This document shows, piece after piece, positions 11,566 to 22,956 of a stretch of 30,302 nucleotides of DNA. How positions within the stretch are numbered: position 1 is the stretch's first letter; each line of letters begins with the position of its first letter. Below the pieces are notes generated by a model. The model was given only the letters and a program-made list of their open reading frames with translations, ran no database searches and was not told the origin of the DNA. The translations under genes and the position numbers were made by a program. Source of the DNA: Elysia marginata (taxonomy: Eukaryota > Mollusca > Gastropoda > Plakobranchidae); contig BMAT01004146.1 of assembly GCA_019649035.1 (NCBI GenBank), positions 438,216-468,517 on the forward strand. Direction: 5' to 3'.

Positions 11566-13740
11566 CATCTCGACACTCCCTGGTTGAGTATAGTTTATGT
11601 TACAGTAACTCTTCTGGCAAATGTGCTAACGCGCTTAAGAGATTTTTTTTAGGTTAAATATTTTGTGCATTTTTATCTCTATCTTTACAGCATTTATTAC
11701 GTTGCTCGTACCTTAATCTATGTTTACTAACATCCTGTCATGCACGCGACAGTCAAAAAAAGGTACTTTGAAAAAATCAAAGGTCGTTCTATGGTATATA
11801 AGAAAATAAAGGTCTTCATTGATGATAATATTTTCTATTGTTGATGCATGCTTGTCAATACATTTGAGTACTTGGTTTATATTTACCAAAACGACGAATG
11901 AAAGTTTTGAGCTACAAATTTTTATGCGACATTTCTAGATTCTTTTTGTCTATGTATTAACTTTTTTAAATTTCTGCTTTGGGTTATTGTATTTTGGATT
12001 CAAACAGGACTGGTTTCTCGTCTATTTACTGTTCTCTGTGTAATACATTTTGAAGGAGCTCAGGCATAATTATAAACCAAACTTTTAAAAATTTTGATAA
12101 TCGATATCGCCCCAGACATGCATTTTGTGTCCTTCTAACATGCCTCGTGGCTTCCCGCAGTGACGATCCCGCAACAGTGTGTAAAGCACGTTTCACATGA
12201 CGCGTATCCCGTACGGATGAACTCCGGACCGGCTCTAGGGCGAACATTTTGAAAAGAATTCTGTCCCCGCGTATCACCTACACCCTCTTACATGGGAACG
12301 CATCGTGCGAAAGCAAAAACAGAACACCTGTCTAGAGTCGGCCCCAAGTCTTCCGTACCGGATACAGATCATGAAAGTCTCTTAATCTATTGAGTTTTGC
12401 AACACTTACAGTAAGATACAACCGGCAGTTTTTGCTAACAAATGGAAAAAAAATACTGGCATACAAAAGCGAAGAACTCAACTGTGTTGATTTGGTTTGT
12501 TCTTCGCGAGTTCATATTGTTTTCAATCTAGTATCGTCTCTTTAAATAATTTATCATGAAAGATGCAGCACATTTCATTCGGTAGACCATTAAAACAATA
12601 TCGTTCTTTTTATTTCAAAGAACTCACAACTAGACGCTATAATTTCGAACAAAAAGGTAATGCAATTTCGTTTCTTACATTTGGCCATTTACGCGTCTCG
12701 TGTAAGGCAGAAAAGGGCCTTGACTTAATCTAACATTATTTTTTAATGAAGTTAATTAATTTTTTTTGTGAGGTAAAGCATTTAAGCTAAATGCAGATAT
12801 TACCAATCATAGTAGGCTTCCATGATCTTATTGATTTCTTTTTGAATTGATGACTTCACACAAAAAAGATTGCAAGATAGTTTAAAAACCAACTATACTG
12901 CTAATACGCATCCACCACCGCCTTTGAAAGGTAAAGAGATTGACCTCGTACCCAAAGTTTTAAGAGTATATTATTCCCGAAATGACCTGAGTTAAATCCA
13001 TTCTCCAAAATATTGAAAGCTTCATGGCATTGGGTTGGAAATTAGGACAGTCGTCAAAATCGTTGGTGGAGTCGCTAGTAAATGTTGGTGTAGAAAATCA
13101 ACAAGATTTTTGTCTCACGTAACCTACCAGAGAGCATCACTTATAAGCCAGCGAAGCGCTGGAATATGTAACTGAGCATGAAGTTGTGTTTCAAGCTACG
13201 ACAAGCATGAACTCCGACAACTCCCCAGGCCCTTCACCCACTTGATCTTTGCTTACTTTGCTTATACGCTCCAGCGTTTATGTCACCACTCGTGTCCAGA
13301 ATGATCAGTCAAAATGCTTTTTAACTGACTACCAGAAATTGTTGTTCCATTCTTCAAAACCAACACCAAAGCAGGTTCCCTGTCAAGTTTCAGTCCTCCA
13401 AGTTCCATTCCTCTCGACTCTTTGAAAGCCTTTAAGTTTTGCCCGGGGCAGCGGCCCTGCGACGCGTCCCAGTGTTAGGAAAGACAAGGGGGGCAAAAGA
13501 AGACAGTGTGAATAGAGATCTTTCAACCTGGCTTTTGACGCTAGCTTTTAAAAGACTACAACCCTCGTTTTAATGATGAGCTTCGAGGAAAACGTTAGTA
13601 GTGTTTTTTTAAGTTGGTTATATTCTCCTTCTCTCAGTGCTCCCATGAAAAGTTTGTTAAAAATTGAAAAGTTGGCAATTTGGATCGTGGAAATTTTAAC
13701 CTCCGCCTTTAGTTTTAGTCATAGTAATGTTTCTATCCTT
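11566..13740. other. Non-coding region with two GC-richer patches
   Basis: No gene is identified. The patch at 12100-12360 is CpG-rich and carries the motif GTATCCCGTAC (about 12203) with a near-inverse copy GTACCGGATAC (about 12355). The patch at 13130-13490 includes the short perfect hairpin CCAGCGAAGCGCTGG near 13148. A minus-strand frame at 12277-12026 (83 codons) lies in the first patch but shows no familiar motif. Confidence 0.45.
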
Positions 13741-13750
13741 TACACTCTTT

Positions 13751-13753
<3 letters not shown>

Positions 13754-13786
<33 letters not shown>

Positions 13787-14085
13787 TCTCTCTCTTTCTG
13801 TTTATTTCTCTGCCTCTGCATCTGTCTTTCTGTTTCCTCTCTTCTATAGCTTTCCTAACGCTTTCTTTTACTTCACTCTCACCCATCTTCTTTTTCTTCA
13901 CCTTCTCTTCCTCATTCTCTTTTACCTCTTAATTCTTTCTATCTTCTTCATTTTCTTTTTGTTCATAATAATTTTCTTTTTTCTCTCAATTCTTCTCTTC
14001 CTTTGTCCTAGTATACATTTCTCTCTCTGTCTCTTTCGTTTATCGTCTCATTCATAATCTATTTATTATTCTCTTGCAGAGTAGT
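13754..14085 (+). repeat. (CT)n microsatellite with long pyrimidine-rich tail
   Basis: A pure CT run at 13754-13783 and an interrupted continuation to 13800 are followed by almost 280 bp dominated by C and T on the plus strand. The plus-strand frame ending at 13932 owes its Ser, Leu and Phe-rich C-terminus to this tract. Confidence 0.9.
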
Positions 14086-15310
14086 AACTATAAGACTTAA
14101 GTTAATGGTTTGGATTATCTGAGACAAAGTCGTTTCTGTAAGAGATTATAATATCCAAAGTTCAAGATTATTTGATTGACAAACATCCAAATTTATTAAA
14201 CAGCACTGCTGGCAAGTAGGGGAAGTTAACAAGTATACATTTGCACCCAGTTTTCGATAAAATGAAGGTATAACTTCTGAAGCTATTCCCCTATAAGGAA
14301 GAGATTCGAGTGAATGAACCTAATTTCACAAGCTCACATAAAACTTATCAGCTTACGTATTGATGTTTAGTACAGCAAAATTATGAGAAAAGTGTCAATT
14401 AAAACCAAATTATTTGAGATAGTGTTCCTTTAAAAATCTGAAAACATTTTCAGTTTGTGTCACCTTAGAAATACACATTACTCGCAGGTTGGGCAAGGAA
14501 ATTGGATTTTATGTAGTTCTAAAAAAACTAAAGCAAAATGTACTGATAATACGATCGACACCCTCCCTTTGTAGCGGCCACAGCCGTGAATGTTTTGCGA
14601 GAGTAAGTCTTTTACGCTTACGCCGCATAGACTTACCATTTCGGAGAAAAGTGCTCAACGTTGCAGCTTGCTGTAAAGTTTAATCTTACAAAATTACTAT
14701 CCGTAATATTCTCTGTTTTAAAAAGACAACTATAAAATACCCTAACTCGATATCTCCTAATGAAGCTTAACTAGCAAACATTTTTTTCAGAACCTGGAGC
14801 AAGGCTTAATGCATTTCCTAACGAAAGTTGTTATTTTCATTCCTTTTGAACAAGACATTTCGAGCTATCTTTGTTTTTATTATGATAAAATACCTCAGGA
14901 GATTTTGAAGACATGTAAAAATATCTTAACATTTTTTTTTCTTTTTAGCAAGAAACTTTTTTCTCTTATTGGCTCATACCTTCAATGTTTTATTTCTATA
15001 ACCTGTATGTGTCGTACTATTACAAAACCTTTGTTAAACTTTTTTTCTCTTTTCCACGCTTCCTGGTCTTCATTACAGTAGTAATTTAGTTGTCCAAACT
15101 GATTAAGTTCTGAGTCTAAAATCCCAAATTTTACTAGGGACTTAACATACCTCGTTTGCCGTTTTACACAATTGCAAATTTGTCATATTTGTGCAAACTA
15201 TATACTTTAGCCGGATATGTTTTTTTAACCTTTTCAAAATTTTCTGTTATGGAAAAAAAATTCCTTTACTTAGAAAATGTTTTCCTTGAAGTTACCTCTT
15301 TGTGGAATAT
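14086..15310. other. Non-coding AT-rich stretch
   Basis: Nothing recognisable is present. A 34-base segment near 14240-14273 resembles 8354-8387 at about 27 positions, which may be chance or a very old repeat pair. Short frames at 14489-14683 and 14809-15081 have no known motifs. Confidence 0.5.
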
Positions 15311-15329
15311 TTTTATCAGAACAACAGAA

Positions 15330-15545
15330 AGTCCTTAGCGGAAACTGGAAAGGCCTTAGACCGCGCTCTTTGAGCCTGTGCTCCCGCTGAGGAGAGGGGT
15401 ACCAGGAGAAAAGGGCACCCCCTGTAGTAGGCGTGGTCGCCTGTAGCAGTAACGGTTGAACTGTGGCGGAGCTGGGAGCCCTGGCCTGGCTTCAGAAGAT
15501 AGTGGGGATAATGATAAGGGCCCTTCGCTATGTTTGAACAGGGTT
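15330..15545. other. GC-rich island, unidentified
   Basis: About 215 bp of GC-rich sequence interrupt an AT-rich background. A minus-strand frame of 89 codons (15585-15316) covers it. No domain or signal peptide is recognised. Either an exon fragment or a decayed repeat is possible. Confidence 0.3.
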
Positions 15546-17529
15546 TCTTCTTTAAGTTGTGGTAGTCATTCTTGTTTTGTCTCAAAGAGCAAGTAAGTGT
15601 GTTTGGTCTGAGGAAATGTAATGAAGTTACTACATTTGTGGGGTTTGACGTTGGTGATATTTTGGAGCTGTATTATTGAATCAGTTGTCTTTAAGACAAC
15701 TTAACAGGACGAAAACTGTGTCAGGTGTATTTGAGAACATACTGGAATTTTAGCATGATATTTTACACAAAAACACAAACATAAATATTTAAAACAGCTG
15801 CAGTATTTTGATAGTGTCCATACGACATCCTTATAAAAAAATCTCAATAAAATGGCGAGCAGGTTTGTGTTAAAGAAGTACGAATCTTTACAGTAATTTA
15901 TTGTACGATTATAAGTATGCATGGCCTTCGTTTTATCGATTGTGTCGTATGTTGACCTACTTCGAGACGAACAGCAGATACACTGGCCAGAGACCCTCCT
16001 TGGTCGAGGTCGGAGAATGTTTTTCGGTACGGGGCGAGGTATGAGAACAAAAAGGTGTCCAGCTCAAAAGGTCCGTTAACTGTTGAGTGTGTTTACAAAG
16101 AGGTCCATGAGAGATCTGGTGGTCCTAGACTCCATGCAATTGCCGGCTCAAGATGTATTCATCTCACACTTGCCTTCGGTGGAGTCATGCTAGGGGGCGG
16201 GGAAGAGGGTTTTGCTTTGTTACTTCATCTGTTACTGGGGCTCACAGGACAGTTATGATTATCAACTTCATCCAATAAGGAGACTGGGGGAGCTCCCAGG
16301 CAGAGGATTTCGGAAAAAAGGAAAGGGATCATTATATGAGAAAATTGATAAAAGCGGGGAGTTGCAAGCTTATTAGAATCGAGCTCTGAATTTCCACCAC
16401 CACGCAACGGTAATCTTAGGTTAGGCATGGTAAAGTAAGAATTCACGCATAACTGTTCGGTCTTCCTTGTTTATTTTGTATAAAACACGCGTACTATAAC
16501 TGTATCTTTCCCCAGAACGAGCTAGGTAAAGTATTAGAGAGGAAGCACCAATTAAATTGACAGATGGTTTGTACAGAATAGAGTAAAGGCAAAAACATGA
16601 TAGTAAACTAAGAACCAGGTGCAATACAACGATATGGAATGGCACTGCGTCTTCAGAGACATTGTTGCTCTCTAAATAATGCGACTTTGCAAGACTTCAA
16701 TGATAGATGTAGGCCTATATGACTTTTAATATCAAATGGGTCCAACCAAGGCTTTTTTTTAAGTATAAAAGCGATATTGTTTTATGGATGTGTAGTATCA
16801 TTTTAGTTTACTTTATTAGCGTATCTTAGTTATTTAGTTTTTTTTTTTGTTTTATATGTTCAATATAATTACTTATCCAAAAGAAAAGGCAAACTTTCTA
16901 ATGTGTGTAAATGTTTCTGCAATGTTGCACAAGAGAATAATAGTGAAAATACGAGAGACACCTCTGGAAATGTTTATTTTGTTTTGGTGTGTTTGGCGTG
17001 AGCTAGGCCACTCTACTCTGTACGTTACCAGATCATACCGCTGGCTGTTATCACTGCTCACCAACGGTGTCAACTGCAGGCTGCTCCTACAGGTTGCTAA
17101 TTAAATAGTGACTCCCAGACCCCACAGAGCAGGTTTCTCTTTGCTGACCCGGGGTTATCTCCCATTCCTACACCTTCCCAGGTCAAGTGGAATGAAGAGG
17201 ACTGGGAGGCGCTTCACAGTTTATAACTCTCCGAGGAGAAGCAGAAAAAGAAGGAAACATTTGAGATTTTCTTGTGAACAGGGAGTGTTTTGCAGGGGAA
17301 AAAAGAAATAGTGAAACGTTCTTGTTGAATAAAAACTATGGAGTTTTGCTTTATGCAAATAAAGTTGTGTGAAAATTAGAATTTGATGCTTTGTGATAGA
17401 ACCCTTTGATAAGAACAGAATGAAGATTTGAATATATGTGCGTATCGATTTGAAAGTTTGGGGTGCACTGTCGATAAAGAGGCTGAAAGATTTCTTCAAG
17501 GTGGGAGAAATTACAAATATAAAACCACT
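15546..17529. other. Non-coding region upstream of the mariner element
   Basis: No gene is recognised. GC-richer patches occur at about 15960-16250 and 17100-17240. Small frames (67-85 codons) cross them on both strands but none shows a known motif, and their compositions change abruptly with the local base content. Confidence 0.45.
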
Positions 17530-17531
17530 TA

Positions 17532-17559
17532 CGAGGTCCGTTTCATAAATAAGTTTCCC
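17532..17559 (+). repeat. Left terminal inverted repeat of the mariner element
   Basis: It starts CGAGGTCCGTTTCATAAATA and matches the reverse complement of 18867-18894 at 27 of 28 positions (T versus C at repeat position 11 or 12). Confidence 0.95.
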
Positions 17560-17711
17560 TACTCTATAAAATCAAAACTGCGTAAGCTCTATACATGAAA
17601 TTTGGCACACTGAAGGATCAAACCTTTTTTAGAATTCCCATTGAAATTTTGTGGCTCTATGTTGAACGGATACAAAATAGCATTTACTTTTCTGAAGTCC
17701 GTTGGAGCAAA

Positions 17712-18808
17712 ATGGCCGGCATAATAGAAAGCTCACCGGCACACACAAAATTTTCAAGATATGACATCCGTGTCATCATAAAATTTTCTGTTATTTTGGG
17801 AAAAGATGCATCATGCATTCACAAAGATCTAGTAACTGTTTTAGGAGAAAATGCTCCTTCTATTCAGACGGTAAGAAAGTGGATAAAAGCTGTTTCAGAG
17901 GGACAAGATGACATGGAAGATGAACCTCTCCCTAGCCGAGCTGTGACAGCATGCGGGGATGCAAACATTTCTAAAGTTCTCGTTTCATTGAGTGATGACA
18001 AACGAAAAACTTGTGAGGAGATTTCTACGGAAACATCAATGTCTAGAACGTCCGTAGAGTTCTAACCAACAAACTGAATAAGAAGAAGAAGTTTTCAAAA
18101 TGGGTTCCACTTTTGCTGACAGATGAGCAGAAGGAGTCAAGGGTCAATTTTTCCAGAAACTTTTTGTGGAGATTTCAAACCTAGCAAAATGACTTTTTGG
18201 GTTGGATAATTACCGGTGATGAGACTTGGGTGTATTCGTGGGATCCTGAAACAAAGCGGCAGTCAGCCGAATGGAGAGACTTTGATGAGCCTCGTCCAGA
18301 GAAAGATCGACGCAAACAAGGGGCTCTCAAGGTCATGCACATGATCTTTTTTGACATGAATGGTGTGATTCTGCGCTGGCCTGTACCTATAGGCACCACA
18401 ATCAATGCACAGTACTACAAGAAGGTGCTGCAAGACAAACTCAGACCTGCCATTTGAAAGAAACGACCCGGGCTGTTGAAGTCAGGCATCTTGTTTCACC
18501 ACGACAATGCGCCAGTCCATACGGCCCGGGCAGCGACAGACGTTTTGGCTGGCTACAAGTGGGAACTGCTGGAGCATCCTCGCTATTCACCTGACCTTGC
18601 CCCCTGTGATTTTCACCTATTCCCTAAAATGAAAGAACATCTTCGCGGCCAGCCATTTGAAACAGAAGAGGACATTATTCAGGCTACGAAAGTAGCAATA
18701 AAGAACCTGGACAAATGTTCTTACGTCACTGCATTTAAAGACTGGTTACAACGGATAGAGAAATGCGCCAACAATGGTGGATGTTACGTTGAAATGGTCA
18801 GATATTAA
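17712..18808 (+). pseudogene. mariner transposase (D,D34D) with one frameshift and two stops
   Basis: This is the cut-and-paste transposase of the element. The start at ATG 17712 (MAGIIESS) is preferred over the upstream in-frame ATG at 17595, because the 39 extra residues look like untranslated leader. The first frame runs to TAA 18063-18065 and covers the N-terminal DNA-binding region (TVRKWIKAVSEG). A small deletion near 18056-18059 then shifts the frame. The new frame carries WVPLLL (a variant of the mariner WVPHEL motif, at 18101), an in-frame TAG at 18182-18184, the first catalytic Asp in TGDETW (18218), a TGA at 18455-18457, the second Asp in HHDNAPVH (18503), and the third Asp in the signature YSPDLAPCDFHLF. 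I count 94 residues between the first two Asp and 34 between the last two, as expected for mariner. The TGA sits where relatives have Arg, consistent with a CGA to TGA CpG transition. All catalytic residues survive, but no full-length protein can be made. Confidence 0.94.
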
Positions 18809-18866
18809 AGGCAATCTGTGCCAAATTTCATCATCTTATGCCTTTTGGTTGTTGATTTATGGAGGT

Positions 18867-18894
18867 GGGAAACTTATTTATGGAACGGACCTCG
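18867..18894 (-). repeat. Right terminal inverted repeat of the mariner element
   Basis: Read on the minus strand it starts CGAGGTCCGTTCCATAAATA, pairing with the left repeat. It is followed on the plus strand by the TA target copy at 18895-18896. Confidence 0.95.
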
Positions 18895-18896
18895 TA

Positions 18897-20870
18897 CCTT
18901 GATCATGAGTGTATACACCTTATAGCATACGAAACAAAAGCTACCAAGTTGTCTTGCACTGATTAGTTTTCAAATGCTTAAGTCGCCACGTTCAAGTTCA
19001 ATAGAGTAAAGATTCAAGTTAATGGCATGTAATCTAAACGTAGAAGTCGGACATTGATTTCTTTCAACCGGAAGATTTTCACAATCACCATGTTTACACT
19101 TACAATTTATCATAGCCATAATAAATATTCTTGAAACCTGCCCCTGAGAAGTTTGAAAGTTTTCAATGTTGTTTTTCCCCCCATCCCCCCCTATCCCCCG
19201 AGTTCCTCAAATAAGTCTGCGAAAACAGACCCAATTCTTCAAATGAGTAAGCGACAGCACTTGAAAAGAAAAATAAACCAATCAGAGTGGGCTAACATGA
19301 TTGAACAACTAAATTTAATAATATGGGACTTATTACAGCAATCTGTGTCGCTTCATGGTTTAAAGTGATCGTTTGATAAGAAAACTACATTTGTTTTATC
19401 ACACGCTCTTTTAAACAGTACCTTATTTGCAAGACGATCTATTATATTTTCCTGACTGTCTCCCATTCCTTCTCATGAGATTGCTTTTAAGAATATATCC
19501 CTCTATTACAAGATAGTTAAGCCAAATGATTTCGTAGAGTCTTCTGAATTTGATAGAGGCTAGTATACTGCCTGTTGAGGTGTCCTTCGTCGCAATGAAC
19601 GAGACACTAGTAGTTACCGACTGCGGTAGAAATAGTTCATTCTCCAGCCATAATTCATCTTAGTTAAGAGAAGGAGGGACAACTTGCTTGCACTGGCACT
19701 ACGTTGTCGGTCTTTCTGAGGTGTCGTTATGTTTTCACTAATCGTGATAAGTGACACGTACCACAGTTATGAGCTGATGGTCTTTCCCGAAACCCAGTTA
19801 GTCTGCTATATGTTGTACACCTTTCAGACTGTAGATCGGGCTGGAGTTTGACATGCCACAGCACTGACACCCCCAGTCAGCTCCGGCCGTTAATTGGGCG
19901 TGTCCTGTGGTCGCATCACCCGCCTCATTGCCTGTCTTCAACAGCAGCAGCGGGAAGTCCCGATTATCTGGGGAAGATGGTCAGGGATGGACGACTCAAA
20001 TTGTTATGTATGGATCTGCCACAGACGTTAATACCATTTAATTCTTTCAAATCTGTAATGGATAATATTTAGGAATCGCCTGGTCTAGTTTTGCTTCGTC
20101 TATTCGACAATAATGATTTTGAACAAGTATGTAAGCTTGTATCTGAAAACACATTTATTTGGTCTCGCCAGTTGAGTATTAAATTCGTAAAAGAAAAGAA
20201 AAAGAAAATGAGGCTGCGTACGTTGTCCGCGTTAGATTTTTAAACGAACAATTAAATGGGTGCCTTTGTTTGCAAGTTTGTTTCGGGTCAAGTGGTCTAC
20301 TTTGCTTATACATCTGAACACAGGAACAGTGAAAGATTGAGCTTTGAATTTAGCATGGAAGTTTAGCATATCCGCATTGGTTATGACTTCGAAAGATATC
20401 TTGCTTATGTCGATAGTGAGTCGATGGCTGCTACAAAAAAATTATAATCGTCGCTATTGACAAATCTTTTTTGGTGGACATATTGAAAAAAAAGAGAGAA
20501 AGATGGCAAAAGCTACCTCGAAACATAAAAATTTTCAATTTTTTATCAAGTAAATGTAGACCTTGAAATATTGTCATAATTATTTACCTAAATTTTGTTC
20601 TTTGCCATGACTTGTAAATTTCGGGCGGCTCTGTTCTCATCAAATGGCTGGCTGGTCTGTGTTTACCAACATGGCCGACTGGGTTATGTTCGACAACAAG
20701 AATACATGTATTTTCAAACTATAGCAAAATCAAACACTTCATGCAATGTTTCAAAATACGTTGGTTTTTCAAGTAGTTGAGACTTGCGTGCATACTTTAC
20801 TCCGACATTTGCAAAAAATTTATGTCTTATATAGCTAAATAATGTCAGAATATTATTGTACATTTACCTT
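18897..20870. other. Non-coding region downstream of the mariner element
   Basis: No gene is recognised. It contains a C-rich cluster at 19177-19199 and a GC-richer patch at 19845-19995. The small frames here (61-74 codons) carry no known motif. Confidence 0.5.
19177..19199 (-). other. Potential G-quadruplex (minus) / i-motif (plus)
   Basis: Three cytosine runs of 6, 7 and 5 bases are separated by AT and TAT. On the minus strand this satisfies the four-G-tract pattern if the 7-base run is split by a one-base loop. Structure formation is inferred from pattern only. Confidence 0.45.
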
Positions 20871-20877
20871 CTTCCGT

Positions 20878-20889
20878 CCCCCCCCCCCC
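20878..20889 (+). repeat. Poly-C run (C12)
   Basis: Twelve consecutive cytosines precede a pyrimidine-rich stretch leading to the CT repeat at 21013. Confidence 0.9.
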
Positions 20890-21009
20890 TTCTTCTATTA
20901 TCTCCTTATTCCGCTATCTCTATGTGTCTTTCTGCCCATCCTTCTCCGTTTCTCACTATCTTTTTTCCACTTTCTGCCAAATAATTTTTCTTTAATGCGT
21001 TCTTCAATA

Positions 21010-21012
<3 letters not shown>

Positions 21013-21061
<49 letters not shown>
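21013..21061 (+). repeat. (CT)n microsatellite
   Basis: A pure CT run of 49 bases, the longest uninterrupted one in the window. The plus-strand frame crossing it (Leu-Ser run) is an artefact. Confidence 0.96.
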
Positions 21062-21063
<2 letters not shown>

Positions 21064-21064
<1 letters not shown>

Positions 21065-22755
21065 TCAAAGATCTTTTGGCTCCTTTACAGTACATTTAAC
21101 TGTGTAGTCTAACTCAATGCCACCCCGTAGAGCCAGATCGTTCGAGCAGTTACAAGCTATTAAGCGGTGAATTTGAAGAATATCACCACGGGAATCCTGT
21201 CAACGCACTCTCGCAAACCTCAACAACGAGATGGATAGTATCGCTCAAAAATTAACACGTGTAGAATTGAAGGAAATGAGCGTAACGGGAGTATTGGGTC
21301 GGCAAACGCAAAATTTAACATGTGAAATATCTGTCGGAGGAAATTTAGAATGTCGTGAGCGAATTCACCTCAGCTCAAACAAGCCTTGGTAAACGAGATT
21401 ATTATCTTATCGGTTCTTCTGTGATCAATAACAAGGTGCAAAATCGGATAAGCATTTTTTTCTCCTTTTGATAAGACTCTGAACTGTTTGACCAGAGGTG
21501 GCGTGGTTCTGAGAGCAGGTTTCACGCAGTTTTACATGGTCACATTAGTTTTTAAGTTTGCATAATTTTTACAATTATTACAATATTAAAGAAGCGCCTA
21601 TGCATAATGCTATTTTTTAATTTAGCATTAAAAGTTTAAATTTCGGAGAATATTTTAATCGTAATAGAGTAATCATGATATTGTGATGACCTTATAAACT
21701 TTTCAAGGATCCAGTTAGACAATGTATGCCTTAGTACAAGGTTATAAAGAGGCTTTTTTCTTTATTGTTCAATTAGTTAAGGTAAAATAGACGGTGATAT
21801 AAATATGGGGGTGACAGTTTTGTTCTTTGCCTCCAACACCCGCCACATTTTGAAGAGATAACAGGAACCCAAGTCACTGGCCCACCCGACGAGTGTCTGC
21901 CCTCTAAACTAAGGTTGGTCATCATGTTGTCACCATCCAATCCATCATGACCTCGCCACTTCCTGCCACAGACACTCGCAGTCCATCAAATGGACAGTGC
22001 CAAAGACGTTGCTTTAGTGACAATGCCGATTTGAATCTTATCTGACGCGCTTTTGACATCCACGGACGTCTTTATCTCTCTCATCCTCGACTCTGCTGTC
22101 TTCTTCCTTAGTGTATGATTGCTCATCACAGGAGCATTGTAAACCCGCCGATTGTACTCTTTTTTAACATCATTGCAATAGAAATTATGGGGGGTTTTTT
22201 GGTTGTGGATATTCTTTTCTCCCCCTAAATTATGTTTAATTTATTTTTTCAATAACTAAAAAAAAGAAAATGTTGCTCGTATCGAAGAACAAGGCTGTTC
22301 TCATATGAGTTTTTGTGTCTAATTTGAAACTCAAGTCGGTGAAAAAAGTCTCACTCATCACTCTGTGGTCTCTTCGCTTCAGTCGTATCAGCAGCCTATT
22401 CGAGCTGGTTTTACCTTAGCTAGAATTATTTTATGACTTCGCAAGATTGAGTGTATAAAAAACAATGCAATACAAGCCAAACAGTGTTTGTGAAAATCAC
22501 TGAGAAGCGTACCAGGATTCACAGACATTCCGCAATAGACAAAACTTGGTTGCATCTGTGGCCAGTTTCTCCTCAACTTTTGTATCTGTGGGCAACACTC
22601 GTCATAGTTTTTGTCAAAAACTCACAGTCATTAGAATAAAAAAAAACTTATAAAGTAAAAAGCGTTATTATAGTGCCTAATCCGCTAATATGCTCAAAAC
22701 GCTTAACATGGGTACCCGACAGGACTTTATAAACCAAAGTATTTGCTAAACGTTC
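21064..22755. other. Non-coding stretch
   Basis: Nothing is identified. A GC-richer patch lies at 21830-22090. Frames on both strands around 22388-22639 overlap each other and have no known motif. Confidence 0.5.
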
Positions 22756-22759
22756 TGAA

Positions 22760-22956
22760 CTCACAGAGGAGCAGTAAATAAAGCGCATCACTCTTGCAAG
22801 ATCTTCCACTGCCTACAGTTGTGTACTCCTTTTACACATGAGCGAGGCAAAGAAAATGATTGTGTGTAAATAGCCTTTCTCAAGGACTAAACGTCGACCA
22901 AAAGCAGGAGACCTCTCGGCCCGAAAGCCGAGCGTCTACCACTAGACCACGGCGTC
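22760..22956 (-). mobile_element. tRNA-derived SINE, degenerate
   Basis: SINEs are short non-autonomous retroelements transcribed by RNA polymerase III and copied by a partner LINE. On the minus strand this one begins at 22956 with a tRNA-like head, then continues with CCTTGAGAAAGG (about 22886-22875), TTTACACA, CCTCGCTCATGTGTAAAAGG and GTAC down to about 22824. From general knowledge, this order (CCTTGGGAAAGG, TTTACAC, TTTCCTCAC, AGGTGTAAAA, GGGTACC) is a recurrent block in the body of many invertebrate SINEs. The 3' limit is uncertain and no tail or target duplication was found, so the lower boundary is a guess. The named SINE family cannot be fixed by eye. Confidence 0.62.
22884..22956 (-). 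pseudogene. tRNA-like head of the SINE (Glu-like), not a functional tRNA
   Basis: The minus strand has a good polymerase III A box (TGGTCTAGTGG), a D-arm hairpin (GTCTA-GTGG-TAGAC) and an anticodon-like hairpin (CTCGG...CCGAG) with TTC in an oversized 8-base loop. The T-arm and B box (normally GGTTCGANTCC) are degraded to something like GGTCGACG, and the acceptor ends pair at only about three positions. It is best read as the promoter part of a SINE rather than a working tRNA gene. Confidence 0.6.

Larger units (their letters stand above)
17532..18894 (+). mobile_element. mariner DNA transposon, near full length, inactive
   Basis: The element is bounded by 28-bp terminal inverted repeats (17532-17559 and 18867-18894, one mismatch) and flanked on both sides by TA (17530-17531 and 18895-18896), the expected target duplication. 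Its 1,363 bp match the usual mariner size of about 1.3 kb. It carries one transposase gene in plus orientation with short untranslated ends (about 180 bp before the ATG and 58 bp between the stop and the right repeat). The good match of the two ends suggests only moderate age, but the coding sequence contains a frameshift and two stop codons. Confidence 0.95.

Noticed and set aside
17108..17311. Frame fragment reading KWNEEDWEAL near 17188-17220 as a possible exon
   Set aside because: It meets a stop at once, has no convincing splice sites and matches no family I can name.
22884..22956. Functional tRNA-Glu gene on the minus strand
   Set aside because: The T-arm and B box are destroyed, the anticodon loop has an extra base and the acceptor stem does not pair. 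The downstream sequence fits a SINE body.
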